From Erwinia endophytica (GTDB lineage Bacteria; Pseudomonadota; Gammaproteobacteria; Enterobacterales; Enterobacteriaceae), in the NCBI RefSeq assembly GCF_009295515.1, contig NZ_RQVV01000057.1, forward strand, positions 124,001 through 188,000: DNA of 64,000 nt. The letters are read 5' to 3'. Of the stretch, positions 50,567 to 61,314 are shown one piece after another. Made by a program: the position numbers and the translations under genes. Positions within the stretch are counted from its first letter, which is position 1, and every line of letters starts with the position of its first letter. The notes below the pieces were generated by a model. The model worked only from the letters and a program-made list of their open reading frames with translations. It did no database searches and was not told the DNA's origin.

Positions 50567-51469
50567 TTATTTCATCTTTTTATGCGATTTTGGGGGGCTG
50601 ACAACAAGCCAGACAGAGATGCAGATAATCAATGCCCCCAAAATATACCCACTACTGAGTGTTTCTCCTAACGCAATATAACCCCATAAAATACCGAATG
50701 GTGGGATTAAAAATGTTACGGTTAAAGAGCGTAAAGGCCCAATATCAGCAATCAGGCGAAAATAAATAATATAAGCCAAAGCGGTACAAATAATGCCTGA
50801 CGCCAGAATACTTAGCCAGATGTTACGCTGTAGCCAGTTTATCGACGAACCGTTGTTGACGACACTCCAGGCAAAAAAAGGCAGTAAAAAAAGCGTGGCG
50901 CCAATCTGGCTACCCAATGCGATTATTTTTGGGTCAAGTTCCTTTTGGTCAGAAAACCATCGATGAGTCAGAAAGCCCGCAATACCATAGCAGGCCGTTG
51001 CAACCAGACAGGTAATAATCCCGGCAATGGTTCCACTGGTTGACTGCGTTCTTCCAATTGTGGTAATAACCATTATTCCGGCCAGTCCAAGTATAACGCC
51101 TGTCCATTTTCTGACAGTTAACCGTTCACCAAAAAATGAGCAGCCAATTAATGCCCCCATTAATGGGGTGGTGGCATTTAAAATAGCAGAGTATCCCGCA
51201 GGCAACCACCTTGCCGCAAGACAATACATAAAAAACGGTAATCCTGAATTAATAATCCCAATAGCTAATGAAAATTTAAACCTTCCTGAGAAACTAAATG
51301 GACATTTAAGTATAAAAAGAATAATGGCCAGGCCCAAAAATCCAAAGCATACTCTTAGAAATGCGCTATTAATTGCACCAATCTCAGGAACGGTAATCCT
51401 CATGAACAGAAAGCTGGCTCCCCATATCGCGGCAAGAAGTAATAATCGGATATAGTCTGATATACGCAT
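50567..51469 (-). CDS. EamA/DMT-family transporter
   Basis: Ten-transmembrane-segment transporter of the drug/metabolite superfamily (300 residues), made of two EamA repeats, each starting with an AAIWGASFLFMR- or ACYGIAGFL-like helix. It probably exports an amino acid or other small metabolite. The ATG at 51469 (MRISDYIRLLLLAAIWG) is preferred over an in-frame extension to 51520, which would add a charged segment. It is divergent from a LysR gene, a pairing in which the regulator usually controls the exporter. Confidence 0.88.
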   Translation of the reverse strand: MRISDYIRLLLLAAIWGASFLFMRITVPEIGAINSAFLRVCFGFLGLAIILFILKCPFSFSGRFKFSLAIGIINSGLPFFMYCLAARWLPAGYSAILNATTPLMGALIGCSFFGERLTVRKWTGVILGLAGIMVITTIGRTQSTSGTIAGIITCLVATACYGIAGFLTHRWFSDQKELDPKIIALGSQIGATLFLLPFFAWSVVNNGSSINWLQRNIWLSILASGIICTALAYIIYFRLIADIGPLRSLTVTFLIPPFGILWGYIALGETLSSGYILGALIICISVWLVVSPPKSHKKMK

Positions 51470-51559
51470 AGCGAACCTGTTACCCTTTTTATGTAAAGAA
51501 ATAGAGAGTCTGCCCGTCATATTTCAGACTACAGATATATTGGCTGCGTTTAGTCACCC

Positions 51560-51585
51560 GAATCACTTACCCGGGTAAGTGATTC
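51560..51585. repeat. Perfect 26-bp palindrome between EamA and LysR genes
   Basis: Reading GAATCACTTACCC followed by its exact complement, with no loop. It lies 90 bp from the EamA start and 170 bp from the LysR start. The absence of a loop and T tract argues against a terminator; a dimer-binding operator is the simplest explanation. Confidence 0.7.
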
Positions 51586-51755
51586 AGGATCCCTTCATTT
51601 ATCGCCTGCCTGTAACTTGAATTAGTCAGGAAAGAGATATAATGTCAGTTTTGATGGAATTTAACCGTCCCCGTAACTTTAAAGCCGGGACTGAACAGCA
51701 GACAAACAAGTTTTTCTTTCACGATTAAGTTTTCCTAACGCATGAAACTGGGCTG

Positions 51756-52691
51756 ATGATAAAACTACCACCTTTACATGCACTTATGTGTTTTGAGTCG
51801 GCTGCGAGGCACATGAGTATGAAAAAAGCAGCGGAAGAGCTGTGTGTGACTTCCAGCGCGGTCAGCCAGCAGATAGCCAAGCTGGAAGGCATGATCAATA
51901 TTCGTCTGTTTATCCGCAGTCCCCGAAGCCTTGAGCTGACCACCGAAGGGCGCATTTATCTGCGGGCCATTCGTCCTGCCTTCGGTCAGATTGCAGAAGC
52001 CACGCAGCGTCTCATGAACGAAGGGAAATCAAATAAAATAACCGTCAGTTGCACCAGTAGTTTTGCGATTCAGTGGCTGTTGCCACGCCTCCCGGTTTTT
52101 GAGCAAGCCAATCCAGGCGTGGAAGTACAGATCAACACAACAAATCGGCGGGTTGATCTGTTGTCTGAGGGAATAGATTTTGCCGTCAGGCATGGCCGTG
52201 GTATCTATCCTGGTCTGGAATCAGAATGTTTGCTGAATGACCGGCTCCGACCCGTATGTAGCCCAAGGCTGATTGCGCCAGAGTACCGGCTTTCATCGCC
52301 CCTTGAGATGACAGGCTACACATTGCTTCACGATGAACATCGGATGGATTGGGCGCTCTGGTTTAATGCTGTCGATATTCCCGATGCAGACACGGATAAA
52401 GGCCCTGTTTTTGTCGATTCAAATGGTGTACTGGAAGCCGCTATTGCCGGGAAAGGAATCGCACTAATCCGCAGTGCATTGATCCAGGAGGAATTGAACA
52501 ATGGAACGCTGGTTAATCCTTTACGGATGGCGATAGATTCACCGATTGCTTACTACCTGGTCTATGACGAGTCGGCGATATTGCAGCGGATGAGCCGACG
52601 TTTTCGCGACTGGATCACCGCAACTGCCGCTGCGGAGAAAAATGAAGACCAGGCACCTTCCGGTTCAGCTGGCATGGTCACGCCAGGCTAA
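51756..52691 (+). CDS. LysR-family transcriptional regulator (GcvA-like)
   Basis: LysR regulator of 311 residues. The N-terminal winged helix (residues 5-65, LHALMCFESAARHMSMKKAAEELCVTSSAVSQQIAKLE) is followed by the effector-binding domain with the GcvA-type pattern LLPRLPVFEQANPGVEVQINT and DFAVRHGRGIYPGLESECL. The ATG at 51756 (MIKLPPLHALMCF) fits family starts. It probably regulates the divergent EamA exporter through sites in the 286-bp gap. It lies between the gene graveyard and the cas operon but shows no link to CRISPR function. Confidence 0.92.
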   Translation: MIKLPPLHALMCFESAARHMSMKKAAEELCVTSSAVSQQIAKLEGMINIRLFIRSPRSLELTTEGRIYLRAIRPAFGQIAEATQRLMNEGKSNKITVSCTSSFAIQWLLPRLPVFEQANPGVEVQINTTNRRVDLLSEGIDFAVRHGRGIYPGLESECLLNDRLRPVCSPRLIAPEYRLSSPLEMTGYTLLHDEHRMDWALWFNAVDIPDADTDKGPVFVDSNGVLEAAIAGKGIALIRSALIQEELNNGTLVNPLRMAIDSPIAYYLVYDESAILQRMSRRFRDWITATAAAEKNEDQAPSGSAGMVTPG

Positions 52692-52998
52692 TCCAGGAAA
52701 ACGAAGTCTTCCGGCTGGCGTATGAAATCGAAGATGAGATGCTGACAGAACGAAAAGTGTTACACCAGAACCGGCGCCTGAAAAATACTATTTTCTTTTT
52801 ACTATCTGGAAATGCACAAACTACAAATAAACTAAATACGTTTAAATAAATAACAATAAATGCGAAGTTTCTGTACGCAATCTTCATTCCAAAATGTAAC
52901 TATGTCAAATTAATTTATTTTTTGAGGAAGAGTTTTCCTTATTGATTATTTTTTTTGTTTTGTTTATAAATATCTCATTGCATAAAAATGGGGTTTTT
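52692..52998. promoter_or_regulatory. AT-rich region upstream of cas3
   Basis: About 300 bp; the right two thirds are strongly AT-rich with runs of A and T, as expected for a cas promoter silenced by H-NS-type proteins (inference). The first 100 bp encode a possible relic reading RLAYEIEDEMLTERK that was not identified. No other gene is seen. Confidence 0.4.
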
Positions 52999-55641
52999 AT
53001 GATGTCTGCGGCGATGGCGCTTTACCGTTATTGGGGGAAAGCAGTTCGGGATAATGATAATGGCTCTGTTAATTGTCATTTATTACCTTACCATTGCCTG
53101 GATGTTGCGTCAGTTGCTGCATATTGGTGGGATCATGCCCCTGCGCTGAGAAAACAGTTTTGCCGTGGTTATTCCGAGCAAAAATATCGTGGATGGCTAC
53201 TTTTTTTTGTTGCGTTACATGATTTGGGTAAATGGGATATACGTTTCCAGGCGAAATGTTGGTCTGCGTGGACGGCATTAAACCCAGAGCAGGCAGGGGG
53301 AAAAGCGGCTGGAACAAAATGGGATCATGGCCTGGGCGGATTGTACTGGTTCAAAAAAGATTTTGACAGTGATGATGATTACGACGGTTCTCTTATTTCG
53401 TTTAATCTTCATCCTAAACAGCAATGGCTTTTCTGGATGGAAGCTGTCGCCGGGCATCATGGCTATATCTATCGGCATACCGATACCGATATTGCTGAAT
53501 TGGCCCTTCCTTTCTCGCAGAAATCACCGGGTGAAAAGGATAAACAGGCCCGTCTGGCATGGGTGGACGCGTTGGCAGCGTTATTTTTACACCCGGCAGA
53601 TCTTTCTTTAAATGACGATCCCCCTGACTGCTCACCATTACTGGCAGGGTTCTGTTCTGTCTCTGACTGGCTGGGTTCCTGGAGCACTGAAGATACGTTT
53701 TGCTATCAGTCGGAGCCGGCCCCCCTGGATGAGTATTTCTCTCGCCGCTATACAGTGGATGCGCCAGCCGTGTTGCAACGCAGCGGCCTGCTCGGGATTG
53801 TCAATCCCTGGCGCGGTCTGGCGGGATTACTGGATAAGGGGCAGCAGCCTCGCCAGCTCCAGACACTGGTTGATGATTTACCGCAACAGCCGGGACTGAC
53901 CATTATTGAAGCCCCGACCGGGTCGGGAAAAACGGAAACGGCCCTGGCCTATGCCTGGCGGTTGTTAGCCAGCGGTAATGCCGACAGTATTATCTTTGCG
54001 CTCCCCACCCAGGCGACAGCAAACGCTATGTTAAATCGTCTGGAAAAACTGGCGGTAAGGTTGTTTAAGCATCCCAATTTAATTCTGGCTCATGGTCATT
54101 CCCGTCTCAGTAGTGATTTTGCTGCGATTAAATCACGTGCTAAAAACGTGCAGGATGAGGAAGCCTGGGTACAGTGTTGTGAATGGCTTAGTCGCAGTAA
54201 TAAACGTGCATTTTTAGGGCAGATAGGCGTTTGCACTATCGATCAGGTGCTGATTTCTGTGCTACCGGTAAAACACCGTTTTATTCGTGGTTTCGGCATT
54301 GGTCGTAGTATCTTGCTGGTGGATGAGGTACATGCATACGACACTTATATGCACAACCTGTTAGCAGAAGTCTTACGGCAGCAATATTTAGTTGGGCAAA
54401 GTGCGCTGCTATTATCCGCTACCTTACCGGTTGGCCTGAAACAGCGGCTACTGGCGACTTATGGTAATAAAAATACCGTGCCTCCCTCGGTTGAATATCC
54501 ATTAGTGACCTGGCAGCAGCAAGAACAGTGGCGGTGTTTTGATCTCAATGCGACACCGCAACATCTGCCGACGCCTTTTAATCTCAATATCGATCGACGT
54601 TACCTTCCCGATATGCAACCTGACGATGAGCTATTGCAAGAGATGATAGCTGCCGCGCAATCAGGTGCTCAGGTCTGTTTTATTTGTAACCTGGTCGATG
54701 TCGCTCAACAGGTATATCAGCAACTGTGCGCCAGCACGGAACTGGAGATAATCCTGTTCCACTCCCGCTTTACCTTAATTGATCGCGAGAAAAAAGAACG
54801 GCGCACGCTGGATTATTTTGGTGCATCGGGAGATCGCAGCTGTGGACGTATTCTGGTGGCAACACAGGTGGTGGAACAATCTCTCGATGTCGATTTTGAC
54901 TGGCTGATGACGCAACACTGTCCGGCCGATTTGCTGTTCCAGCGCGCCGGGCGTCTGCACCGCCATTTTCGCCCGTCCCGACCCCAGGGCTGTCAGCAAC
55001 CGGTGCTGACGGTAATCCTTCCCCCGACTGATGATTATGGCAACAGTAATTATATCTACACCAATACTCGCGCCATGTGGCGTACCCAGCAGTTACTGGA
55101 GCGGCTGGATCAATCACCACTGGTATTTCCACAGGCATACCGGGACTGGATCGATGACGTTTATCAGGATGATAGTGAGGATGAGGAACCAACCTGGGTG
55201 GCGGAAGGAATGGAACGTTTTGCAAACCAGGAGCTGGCGAAACGCTATAACGCCAGGCTGGTATTGAATCAGGCTGCGCAGGTTATTCCTTTTGCAGATG
55301 ATGACAGCCATATTCGTGCGGTCACCCGTGATGGCGAGATGAGCCTGCCACTGATCCCTTATGTGGCAACAACCAGTGGCAGACAATTGCTCAATGGGCA
55401 AATTTTCGACAGCTTGCCAGAGTTCTCTATGCCGGAAGAATTGGCGTTGAATCGGGTTAATGTGCCGGGAAGCTGGCAACGAAAATTCAGACTGGAGCCT
55501 GATCAGGACGGTGTCGTGTGGCTTGCCGGAACCATACAGCAAAATCAGTGGATCGCCGAAATCACTGATTGCCGACTGGTTTATTCGGAAGAAGTGGGCA
55601 TGACGGCTGGCAACATTAATCCTCAGGGAGGAGTTTCATGA
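52999..55641 (+). CDS. cas3: CRISPR-associated helicase-nuclease Cas3 (type I-E)
   Basis: Signature nuclease-helicase of type I systems, recruited by Cascade to degrade target DNA. The N-terminal HD nuclease domain shows FVALHDLGKWDIRFQ. The helicase part shows Walker A APTGSGKTETAL, the DEVH box LLVDEVHAYD, motif III LLLSATLP, VATQVVEQSLDVDFDW, and motif VI QRAGRLHRH. The ATG at 52999 (MMSAAMALYRYWGK), preceded by GGGG, gives 880 residues (888 in E. coli); the ORF's earlier part encodes a spurious hydrophobic stretch. It overlaps cse1 by 4 nt, so cas3 is in one operon with Cascade. Confidence 0.96.
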   Translation: MMSAAMALYRYWGKAVRDNDNGSVNCHLLPYHCLDVASVAAYWWDHAPALRKQFCRGYSEQKYRGWLLFFVALHDLGKWDIRFQAKCWSAWTALNPEQAGGKAAGTKWDHGLGGLYWFKKDFDSDDDYDGSLISFNLHPKQQWLFWMEAVAGHHGYIYRHTDTDIAELALPFSQKSPGEKDKQARLAWVDALAALFLHPADLSLNDDPPDCSPLLAGFCSVSDWLGSWSTEDTFCYQSEPAPLDEYFSRRYTVDAPAVLQRSGLLGIVNPWRGLAGLLDKGQQPRQLQTLVDDLPQQPGLTIIEAPTGSGKTETALAYAWRLLASGNADSIIFALPTQATANAMLNRLEKLAVRLFKHPNLILAHGHSRLSSDFAAIKSRAKNVQDEEAWVQCCEWLSRSNKRAFLGQIGVCTIDQVLISVLPVKHRFIRGFGIGRSILLVDEVHAYDTYMHNLLAEVLRQQYLVGQSALLLSATLPVGLKQRLLATYGNKNTVPPSVEYPLVTWQQQEQWRCFDLNATPQHLPTPFNLNIDRRYLPDMQPDDELLQEMIAAAQSGAQVCFICNLVDVAQQVYQQLCASTELEIILFHSRFTLIDREKKERRTLDYFGASGDRSCGRILVATQVVEQSLDVDFDWLMTQHCPADLLFQRAGRLHRHFRPSRPQGCQQPVLTVILPPTDDYGNSNYIYTNTRAMWRTQQLLERLDQSPLVFPQAYRDWIDDVYQDDSEDEEPTWVAEGMERFANQELAKRYNARLVLNQAAQVIPFADDDSHIRAVTRDGEMSLPLIPYVATTSGRQLLNGQIFDSLPEFSMPEELALNRVNVPGSWQRKFRLEPDQDGVVWLAGTIQQNQWIAEITDCRLVYSEEVGMTAGNINPQGGVS

Positions 55642-57131
55642 ATTTACTTACCGACAGCTGGATCCCGGTCAGGCCATTGACTGGCGGGGAATTCAGGCAG
55701 ATCAACTTACAGACCCTGCTGTGTGATCCACAGCCGTGGTTACTTGCTCTCCCTCGTGACGATATGGAAATGGCGGCTTGCCAGTTGTTAATCAGCATGG
55801 TACAGCTGCTCTGGCCGCCCGAAGAGTTGGCGCAGATATTACAGCATATCCAGCAGCCGCTCTCTGAACATGAATTTATCGCTGGCATTGCGGGCTGGGA
55901 GCAAAGCTTCGATTTAAACCATCCAGAGCATCCTTTTATGCAGGTCAGAGGGGTAACGGCCAAAGAATTAACCGGGATGGATAAATTACTGGTTGGTTTA
56001 ACCGGATCCACCAGTTGTGCTTTCGTCAATCAACCCGGACAGGGAGACGCACTCTGCGGTGGCTGCGCTGCCATCGCCTTGTTTAATCAGGCGAATAATG
56101 CGCCGGGCTTTGGCGGCGGGTTTAAAAGTGGTCTGCGGGGTGGGGCCCCGATGACAACGTTGATTCAGCAACGGTGCCTGCGTACGACGCTATGGATGAA
56201 TGTATTAACCGCAGAAAATCTGGATAAACATTATCCTGACTGGCAGCAACAACTTCACCACTCGTTCACCTGGCAGCAGCCGATAGCCAGTAATGAAAAA
56301 ATTCATGCGCAAAGTATCGGGCTGGCGCGCGGCCTGTTCTGGCAGCCTGCCCATATTGAATTATCGCCACCCGCATCTGGCGGCCAGTGCAGCGGCTGTG
56401 GCGCGATAGTTGAAACGCGTTATCTGAGTTTTCTGAAAGCTAAATTCAATTACACCATTGAAGGATTCTGGCTTCATCCTCATTCTCCGGTTGTTATGCA
56501 AATAAAAAAGGGAATAACAGAAACACGCCATATTGGTTTCACGCAACCAGTACCGTGCTGGACACAAGTGAGTCGGCTGTTGATCACTCAGCAATTAGAG
56601 AAGAAACAGGAAGGCCGGAGTCCGGCGCTGGTGGTTAAACAGGGGCGGCAACTGGCTAATGGTAAAACACTGCATCTGAGTATTGGCGGTTACCGTAATA
56701 ACCAGGCGGCGATTATCGAAAGGCGTCATGAAGTGATGGTATTTAATCAGGGTTGGGACCGCCATCTGGATATTATTAATGAGATTGTTGATGTTGGTCT
56801 GGCATATCGTAGCGCATTGCGTAAAGCGCTGTATCTTTTTGTTGAAGGAATGCGGGAAAGCAATGTCATTGGTGCAGGTTTACCCCTGCATGAAGTCGCG
56901 GATCGCCAGTATTATCGTCAAAGCGATGCAACGGTGTCCCGTATTCTGGCGACGATTAATTATGAACAACCGCTGAAAGGATTGGAGACGTTACATCAAC
57001 ATCTTTCGATGTTGTGTTTGCAGTTATTTGAACGTATCACTGATCCTTATACCCATCATCCCAAACTTATTCTTACTCTGGCGATTGCCCGCAGAGTATT
57101 AATTAAGCAATTGTCCGCTTTAAAAATGTAA
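55638..57131 (+). CDS. casA: Cascade large subunit Cse1/CasA (Cas8e)
   Basis: Large subunit of type I-E Cascade, which recognises the PAM and recruits Cas3. The N-terminus MNLLTDSWIPVRPLTGGEF and the zinc-like CGGCAA and CSGCG segments match the family. At 497 residues it is close to the E. coli protein (502). Strong GGGAGGAG precedes the ATG, which overlaps the cas3 stop. cse2 starts 13 bp after its end. Confidence 0.94.
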   Translation: MNLLTDSWIPVRPLTGGEFRQINLQTLLCDPQPWLLALPRDDMEMAACQLLISMVQLLWPPEELAQILQHIQQPLSEHEFIAGIAGWEQSFDLNHPEHPFMQVRGVTAKELTGMDKLLVGLTGSTSCAFVNQPGQGDALCGGCAAIALFNQANNAPGFGGGFKSGLRGGAPMTTLIQQRCLRTTLWMNVLTAENLDKHYPDWQQQLHHSFTWQQPIASNEKIHAQSIGLARGLFWQPAHIELSPPASGGQCSGCGAIVETRYLSFLKAKFNYTIEGFWLHPHSPVVMQIKKGITETRHIGFTQPVPCWTQVSRLLITQQLEKKQEGRSPALVVKQGRQLANGKTLHLSIGGYRNNQAAIIERRHEVMVFNQGWDRHLDIINEIVDVGLAYRSALRKALYLFVEGMRESNVIGAGLPLHEVADRQYYRQSDATVSRILATINYEQPLKGLETLHQHLSMLCLQLFERITDPYTHHPKLILTLAIARRVLIKQLSALKM

Positions 57132-57144
57132 GGAGAGCCAGACG

Positions 57145-57597
57145 ATGGAGCGAACCATTGATGCAATGGCGTTATATAACGCCTGGTCTGACCTGGATAA
57201 AGGGAGTAAAGCGAAATTAAGGCGAGCCGACACGCCAGATAAACTGATGGAGATCCCCGTTTTTTATCTGCTGGCAGGCCAGTTTGGCTGGCCGGAGCAG
57301 CGTTATGCTTTGCAAAGAATGATTTTTTGTCTTGCCGCTGGCGTTATCAAGCATAGCGATGATAAAGATCTGAGCCTGGGTAAGGCGCTGGCGAAAAACG
57401 AAAAAATTTCTATGCAGCGGATAATTCAATTAATCCGCCAGGAATCGCCCAACGATATGGTGCAATTGCGGCGTCTGTTGAACCATGCAGAACCTGTATT
57501 GCACTGGCCATCACTGGCGAAACAGCTGCAATGGTGGAGCAAATATGATCGCCGTACTGTAATGGAAGATTTTGTACTCTCTTTTTCCAAAAAATAA
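57145..57597 (+). CDS. casB: Cascade small subunit Cse2/CasB
   Basis: Small helical subunit, present as a dimer along the Cascade belly, that stabilises the displaced DNA strand. It has 150 residues (160 in E. coli). The pattern LYNAWSDLDKGSKAKLRRADTPDKLMEIPVFYLL and the C-terminal MVQLRRLLNHAEPVLHWPSLAKQLQWWS fits the family. AAGGAGAG lies just upstream of the ATG. Confidence 0.92.
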   Translation: MERTIDAMALYNAWSDLDKGSKAKLRRADTPDKLMEIPVFYLLAGQFGWPEQRYALQRMIFCLAAGVIKHSDDKDLSLGKALAKNEKISMQRIIQLIRQESPNDMVQLRRLLNHAEPVLHWPSLAKQLQWWSKYDRRTVMEDFVLSFSKK

Positions 57598-57614
57598 CCC
57601 GGTAAGGACACGCA

Positions 57615-58715
57615 ATGAATAACTTTATCAATTTCCATATTCTGATCTCTCACAGCCCTTCATGTCTTAACCGTGATGACATGAACATGCAAAAAGATGC
57701 GGTATTTGGCGGTAAACGCCGTGTACGCATTTCCAGTCAAAGCCTGAAACGGGCTATTCGTAAAAGTGAGTATTACCAGCGTCATATTAGCGGATCCAGC
57801 ATCCGGACTATTCATCTGGAGTTATTGCGTGATCGGGTACATCAGGAACTGTCAGACAAATATTCTGCTGAAGTTATTGATACGACACTGAGCCTGCTAA
57901 GCGGCAAAAAAATGGTGCATGAAGAGAAAATCGCTGACGATGCGATTTCTCCCTGGTTAATTGATGAGATCGACTGGTTTTGTCAGCAAATCAGTGCGCC
58001 TGAAAATGCCGCATTGGGAACTGATGAAAAGAAATGGGCTAAGACCCTGAAGGATCAGGTAATGGGACTCCGTGCCACGCTGAATAGCGCAGTGGATGTT
58101 GCGCTGAGCGGCCGGATGGCGACCAGCGGATTGATGAGTGAACTGGGTAAAGTCGACGGTGCGATGTCGCTGGCCCATGCCATTACCACTCATGCGGTTG
58201 AGTCGGATATTGACTGGTTTACCGCTGTTGATGACTTGCAGGAAAGCACCGGAGCGGCGCATCTGGGCACTCAGGAGTTTTCATCGGGCGTATTTTATCG
58301 TTATGCCAGCCTGAATCTGGCGCAACTTCAGGAGAATCTGGGCGGGGCGACAAGGCAGCAGGCACTGGAGATTGCGGCTCATTTAGCGCATTTGCTGGCA
58401 ACGGAAATTCCCGGTGCCAAACAGCATAGCTTTGCCGCCTTTAACCCGGCGGATTTAGTGATGGTTAATTTTTCTGATTTACCGGTTTCCATGGCCAATG
58501 CCTTTGAGAAACCGGTGGCAGCTAAAAAAGAAGGTTTTCTCCATCCTTCCATTGAGGCTTTCAATGCCTACTGGACAAAAGTATCTCGTGGTTATGGATT
58601 GAACGGGCCAGCAGCCCAGTTTGTGTTAGATGAGGTGACCCCGGTAGAACAGGTGGTATCTATGCCGGATTTGCAGGCGATTAAACAGTGGATAGGAAAA
58701 GACGGCGAGGTCTGA
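57615..58715 (+). CDS. casC: Cascade backbone subunit Cas7e/CasC (Cse4)
   Basis: Backbone protein present in six copies that holds the crRNA guide. The N-terminus [48 protein letters not shown] is diagnostic of type I-E Cas7. At 366 residues it is near the E. coli length (363). GTAAGGA precedes the ATG. cas5 starts 1 bp after its stop. Confidence 0.95.
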   Translation: MNNFINFHILISHSPSCLNRDDMNMQKDAVFGGKRRVRISSQSLKRAIRKSEYYQRHISGSSIRTIHLELLRDRVHQELSDKYSAEVIDTTLSLLSGKKMVHEEKIADDAISPWLIDEIDWFCQQISAPENAALGTDEKKWAKTLKDQVMGLRATLNSAVDVALSGRMATSGLMSELGKVDGAMSLAHAITTHAVESDIDWFTAVDDLQESTGAAHLGTQEFSSGVFYRYASLNLAQLQENLGGATRQQALEIAAHLAHLLATEIPGAKQHSFAAFNPADLVMVNFSDLPVSMANAFEKPVAAKKEGFLHPSIEAFNAYWTKVSRGYGLNGPAAQFVLDEVTPVEQVVSMPDLQAIKQWIGKDGEV

Positions 58716-58716
58716 G

Positions 58717-59385
58717 ATGCAAGATTATCTGATTTTGCAGTTAAGCGGGCCGATGCAGTCTTGGGGGCTACCGACATTTGAAGGCATTCGTCCCAGTGCT
58801 CCTTTTCCTGGCCGTAGCGGTCTGTTGGGGTTACTGGCAGCCTGCCTCGGTATTAAACGTAATGATGGTGCTTCATTACAAAAATTGGCTGAAACCACGC
58901 GGTTTGCTGTTCGTTGCGACAGTCATACTGACTATGTTTGCGTTAACCTGACGGATTTCCATACGGTTAAAGATGCCAGAGAAAAACAGGGAAGTCTGAA
59001 GATGCACGATACCATCATCACCCGGCGTGAATATCTTTATGACGCGAGTTTCACTGTCGCAGTCTGGACAGTTGTTTCATCGGAGCAACATTATGCATTG
59101 TCTGAGCTTAGTGAAGCGGTGCAGCGACCTCGTTATACCCCCTACCTCGGGCGACGAAGTTGTCCGTTGTCACGACCCTTGTTTCACACGATTCAGATGG
59201 CTGAGAACCCTGTCTCAGCATTAGCGATTGGGACGCCGGGCAGAGGGGTAATTTATAGTGAGGAGCCATTAACCGGTCATGAACAACGATTATCGGTACG
59301 GGATGAACCGATAATCATGCTGCCAAGACAGTTTGCCAGACGTTCATGGTTTGTCATTCAGGGAGAAGAAAATGTTTCTGAGTAA
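58717..59385 (+). CDS. casD: Cascade subunit Cas5e/CasD
   Basis: Caps the 5' end of the crRNA in Cascade. The N-terminal LILQLSGPMQSWGLPTFEGIRPSAPFPGRSGLLGLLAACLGIKR is the family signature. It has 222 residues (224 in E. coli). Its end overlaps cas6e by 14 nt. Confidence 0.95.
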   Translation: MQDYLILQLSGPMQSWGLPTFEGIRPSAPFPGRSGLLGLLAACLGIKRNDGASLQKLAETTRFAVRCDSHTDYVCVNLTDFHTVKDAREKQGSLKMHDTIITRREYLYDASFTVAVWTVVSSEQHYALSELSEAVQRPRYTPYLGRRSCPLSRPLFHTIQMAENPVSALAIGTPGRGVIYSEEPLTGHEQRLSVRDEPIIMLPRQFARRSWFVIQGEENVSE

Positions 59386-59971
59386 AGTGATTGTTGACTG
59401 GCGCTGGGCAAAAGATCCCTATCAGTTACACCGCGCACTGTGGCAATTGTTCCCTGATCGTCCGCAGGATCAGCGTGATTTCCTGTTCAGAGTGGAAGAG
59501 GGGAGTGTTAGCGGTGGGCTTAACGTATTACTTCAGTCCATTCATTCACCGCGGTCAGCTAAGGTCGCCACTGTGTCAGTCAGTAAGGAGATCAAGCTGT
59601 CTTTGTCCGCGGGAATGCGTTGTTATTTTCGCTTACGCGCTAATCCGATAAAAAGTATTAAAGACGAGCAAGGACGATTGAATTGTCGGGGAGAGATTAA
59701 AACTTGCCGTGTACCCTTACTCAGTGAGGAAGAATGTATGCAGTGGCTGGCGAGAAAAATGGCCGTTTCCGCACAGCTTCAATCATCCCGGATGGTGAAA
59801 GAACCCGCCCTGTTATTTCATAAAAAAGGGATGAGCGGCAAAATTCAGACCGTGTGTTTTGAGGGAATGCTGGTCGTTAATCATGTAGAAGAATTTATTT
59901 CACTGGTCCGTTCTGGGATCGGCCCAGCCAAAAGTATGGGGTGCGGATTGCTTTCCCTTGCCCGGGCCTGA
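59372..59971 (+). CDS. casE: crRNA-processing endoribonuclease Cas6e/CasE
   Basis: Cuts the repeat hairpin of pre-crRNA and stays bound to the 3' handle. The ATG at 59372 (MFLSKVIVDWRWAKD), after GGGAGAAG, gives 199 residues as in E. coli. The conserved YFRLRANPIK and the C-terminal KIQTVCFEGMLVVN ... GIGPAKSMGCGLLSLA (glycine-rich loop) are intact. The catalytic His region could not be assigned with certainty from the sequence alone. The repeat it must recognise is the hairpin in the array at 61.3 kb. Confidence 0.95.
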   Translation: MFLSKVIVDWRWAKDPYQLHRALWQLFPDRPQDQRDFLFRVEEGSVSGGLNVLLQSIHSPRSAKVATVSVSKEIKLSLSAGMRCYFRLRANPIKSIKDEQGRLNCRGEIKTCRVPLLSEEECMQWLARKMAVSAQLQSSRMVKEPALLFHKKGMSGKIQTVCFEGMLVVNHVEEFISLVRSGIGPAKSMGCGLLSLARA

Positions 59972-60016
59972 AAATAAAGATTAAGCGCTTTGATGCTACT
60001 TTTACAGGATGTATGT

Positions 60017-61230
<1,214 letters not shown>

Positions 61231-61314
61231 GTTAGCGATCTTTAAAAATCAGGAAAAATCGGTAGAATTTATGTCGTTATAAAAAGCATTATAGATCAGT
61301 GATATATATTTAGA
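61231..61314 (+). promoter_or_regulatory. CRISPR leader
   Basis: An 84-bp AT-rich stretch between the cas2 stop and the first repeat, in the position and orientation of a type I-E leader. It should contain the array promoter and IHF-binding site that direct spacer insertion; AATCAGGAAAAAT (61246-61258) and GATCAGTGATAT (61295-61306) resemble the IHF consensus only partly. Confidence 0.7.
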
